Shown here: positions 7,046-7,901 of the stretch, piece by piece | Layout: every line of letters begins with the position of its first letter | How positions within the stretch are numbered: the stretch's first letter is position 1 | Source: Pseudomonadota bacterium | GTDB taxonomy: Bacteria > Pseudomonadota > Alphaproteobacteria > Rhizobiales > Xanthobacteraceae | Length of the DNA stretch: 7,901 bases | Reading direction: 5' to 3' | Assembly (NCBI GenBank): GCA_023405565.1 | Contig: JAEXXW010000213.1 | Location: 1 to 7,901 of the forward strand | Position numbers and translations under genes: made by a program | The notes under the pieces: model-generated | Told to the model about the DNA's origin: nothing | Seen by the model: only the letters and a program-made list of their open reading frames with translations | The model's database searches: none

Positions 7046-7738
7046 TCAGAGCCAGTCACTCAATCTTTTCGACGCGCGCCAGAGAATCCATTGCTTGCGC
7101 CATTGCGGGAGCTGCACGCGATCATGCGCCACGAGCGCAAGCGGCAGGAAGGCTGGCAAAACCGCTTCCGGCATCGACGCAATCAAGGCCTTGACCGCAT
7201 CAAGATGACGCCTTGCCAGCAGCATGCGGTCGAATGGCATTTCGCTCGACGACATTTGTACGGCCATTGTGGCAACGCCGGCATGATGGCAGGCCAGCTT
7301 GGTGGCTTCGGTCGGCGCACCGGCAAGGATATGCGCGGCGGTCTGATAGATGGCACCAAGCGTTTCCGACGCCAGCAACTCGAACTCCGCCTCGCCCGGA
7401 TGCCAGTCCGGGTACAGGGCACGCTGCCGTCCCTCGATCACGCCGAGCGCAAGGGCGACCGGAATGACATGACGCGTCACCATCGCAAGGAAGGCTTCAG
7501 CGACCGGATGGCCCGCTGAATCTGCTTTGCCCGTTATCGCGTCCGCCCACCATTGCAGCCTGATCTCGCCGGCCATGGGTTCACGCACACGATGGGCGAC
7601 GGCCGCCGTCTCGATGTCAAAGGCGTAGACGGCGAACAGATCGGCCCGCGCATTGGCCGGCGCGAAAAGCGTTGCCAGAAACCGGTCCTTGTCGGCGTCT
7701 CGCACCAGGGTTTCGCAATGATCGGCAGCGTTCAGCAT
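7046..7738 (-). CDS. Phytoene/squalene synthase-family protein, short NDUFAF6-like form
   Basis: A 230-residue member of the squalene/phytoene synthase fold. Recognisable parts are HCETLVRDADKDRFLATLFAP (7-27), LFAVYAFDIE (34-43), GEIRLQWWADAI (57-68), LLASETLGAIYQTAAHIL (121-138), HHAGVATMAVQM, LPAFLPLAL (194-202) and a C-terminal PQWRKQWILWRA (211-222). The DDxxD-type prenyl-diphosphate motifs of true synthases are absent, as in NDUFAF6-like members, so prenyl transfer is unlikely. Alphaproteobacterial relatives I recall run to about 270-290 residues. The shortfall seems to lie after residue 163, where a GQxYLP-type segment is expected, and near 203-206, before PQWRKQW. The ATG at 7738 fits the family N-terminus; a TTG at 7768 overlapping the upstream TGA would add ten residues and a GGTGG precedes it. 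It follows the Mth938-like gene and converges on the kinase-like gene. Confidence 0.83.
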   Translation of the reverse strand: MLNAADHCETLVRDADKDRFLATLFAPANARADLFAVYAFDIETAAVAHRVREPMAGEIRLQWWADAITGKADSAGHPVAEAFLAMVTRHVIPVALALGVIEGRQRALYPDWHPGEAEFELLASETLGAIYQTAAHILAGAPTEATKLACHHAGVATMAVQMSSSEMPFDRMLLARRHLDAVKALIASMPEAVLPAFLPLALVAHDRVQLPQWRKQWILWRASKRLSDWL

Positions 7739-7764
7739 GTGAGAAGGATACGCCGGGAGAGCGC

Positions 7765-7901
7765 TCAATCCACCGCAATCAGCGCGGCAGCGACCTTGCG
7801 GCCTTCATCGAGCAGGATGTTGTAGGTATTGGCGGCCTGTCCGGTCTGGCTGGTCTCGGCGGAGATCCTGTGAACGGCGAAGAGCTGCATCAGTTCGACC
7901 G
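7765..7901 (-). CDS. Mth938-like (NDUFAF3-type) domain protein, 5' part outside window
   Basis: Only the last 44 residues are visible. They end with TSQTGQAANTYNILLDEGRK (residues 16-35 of the visible part) and then VAAALIAVD. The TGxAxxTYNxLLxEGRxVAAALIAV pattern is the typical C-terminus of Mth938/DUF498-domain proteins, about 120-130 residues long, whose mitochondrial homologue NDUFAF3 assists complex I assembly. The stop codon is TGA at 7767-7765. The gene is followed after 26 bases by the ATG of the squalene-synthase-like gene, or overlaps a possible TTG start of it. In Hyphomicrobiales this gene commonly follows secD-secF, which would be expected just beyond the right edge. Confidence 0.75.
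   Translation of the reverse strand, partial: VELMQLFAVHRISAETSQTGQAANTYNILLDEGRKVAAALIAVD

Overview
The window looks like chromosomal housekeeping DNA from a GC-rich alphaproteobacterium, most likely a member of the Hyphomicrobiales (Rhizobiales), possibly near Nitrobacteraceae/Xanthobacteraceae. The reasons are the gatC-gatA pair for transamidation of tRNA, the use of TrmFO for tRNA m5U54, a DUF1127 micro-protein, and a squalene-synthase-like gene directly downstream of a Mth938-like gene. The taxon is an inference from protein style and gene order. I see no mobile element, CRISPR array, rRNA or tRNA gene.

Layout: positions 1-1855 carry, on the minus strand, gatC, then an unrecognised 82-residue gene with an N-terminal CxxC, then gatA, which runs off the left edge. 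The small gene lies between two subunits of the amidotransferase and overlaps the gatA start by four bases, so gatA, which has no visible ribosome site of its own, is probably translated by coupling to it. Upstream (1931-2635, minus strand) is a haloacid-dehalogenase-type HAD hydrolase. An AT-rich divergent intergenic region (2636-2833) separates it from a plus-strand PAS-PAS-helix-turn-helix regulator (2834-3853). A gene-free leader of about 345 bases follows, then a 53-residue DUF1127 gene (4199-4360) and a perfect 12-bp intrinsic terminator (4398-4432).

The right half has trmFO (4509-5927) followed closely by an uncharacterised protein that combines a RIO/Kdo-kinase-like fold with what looks like the C-terminal subdomain of an acyl-CoA synthetase whose catalytic lysine is replaced by aspartate. 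This gene converges, with a 3-base gap, on a minus-strand pair: the end of a Mth938-like (NDUFAF3-type) gene and a short phytoene/squalene-synthase-like (NDUFAF6-type) gene. Human homologues of both are assembly factors of respiratory complex I.

The points most worth a second look are the kinase/ANL fusion, the small CxxC gene inside the gat operon, the shortened NDUFAF6-like protein beside an NDUFAF3-like one, and the PAS-HTH one-component regulator. No obviously new defence or mobile system is present.
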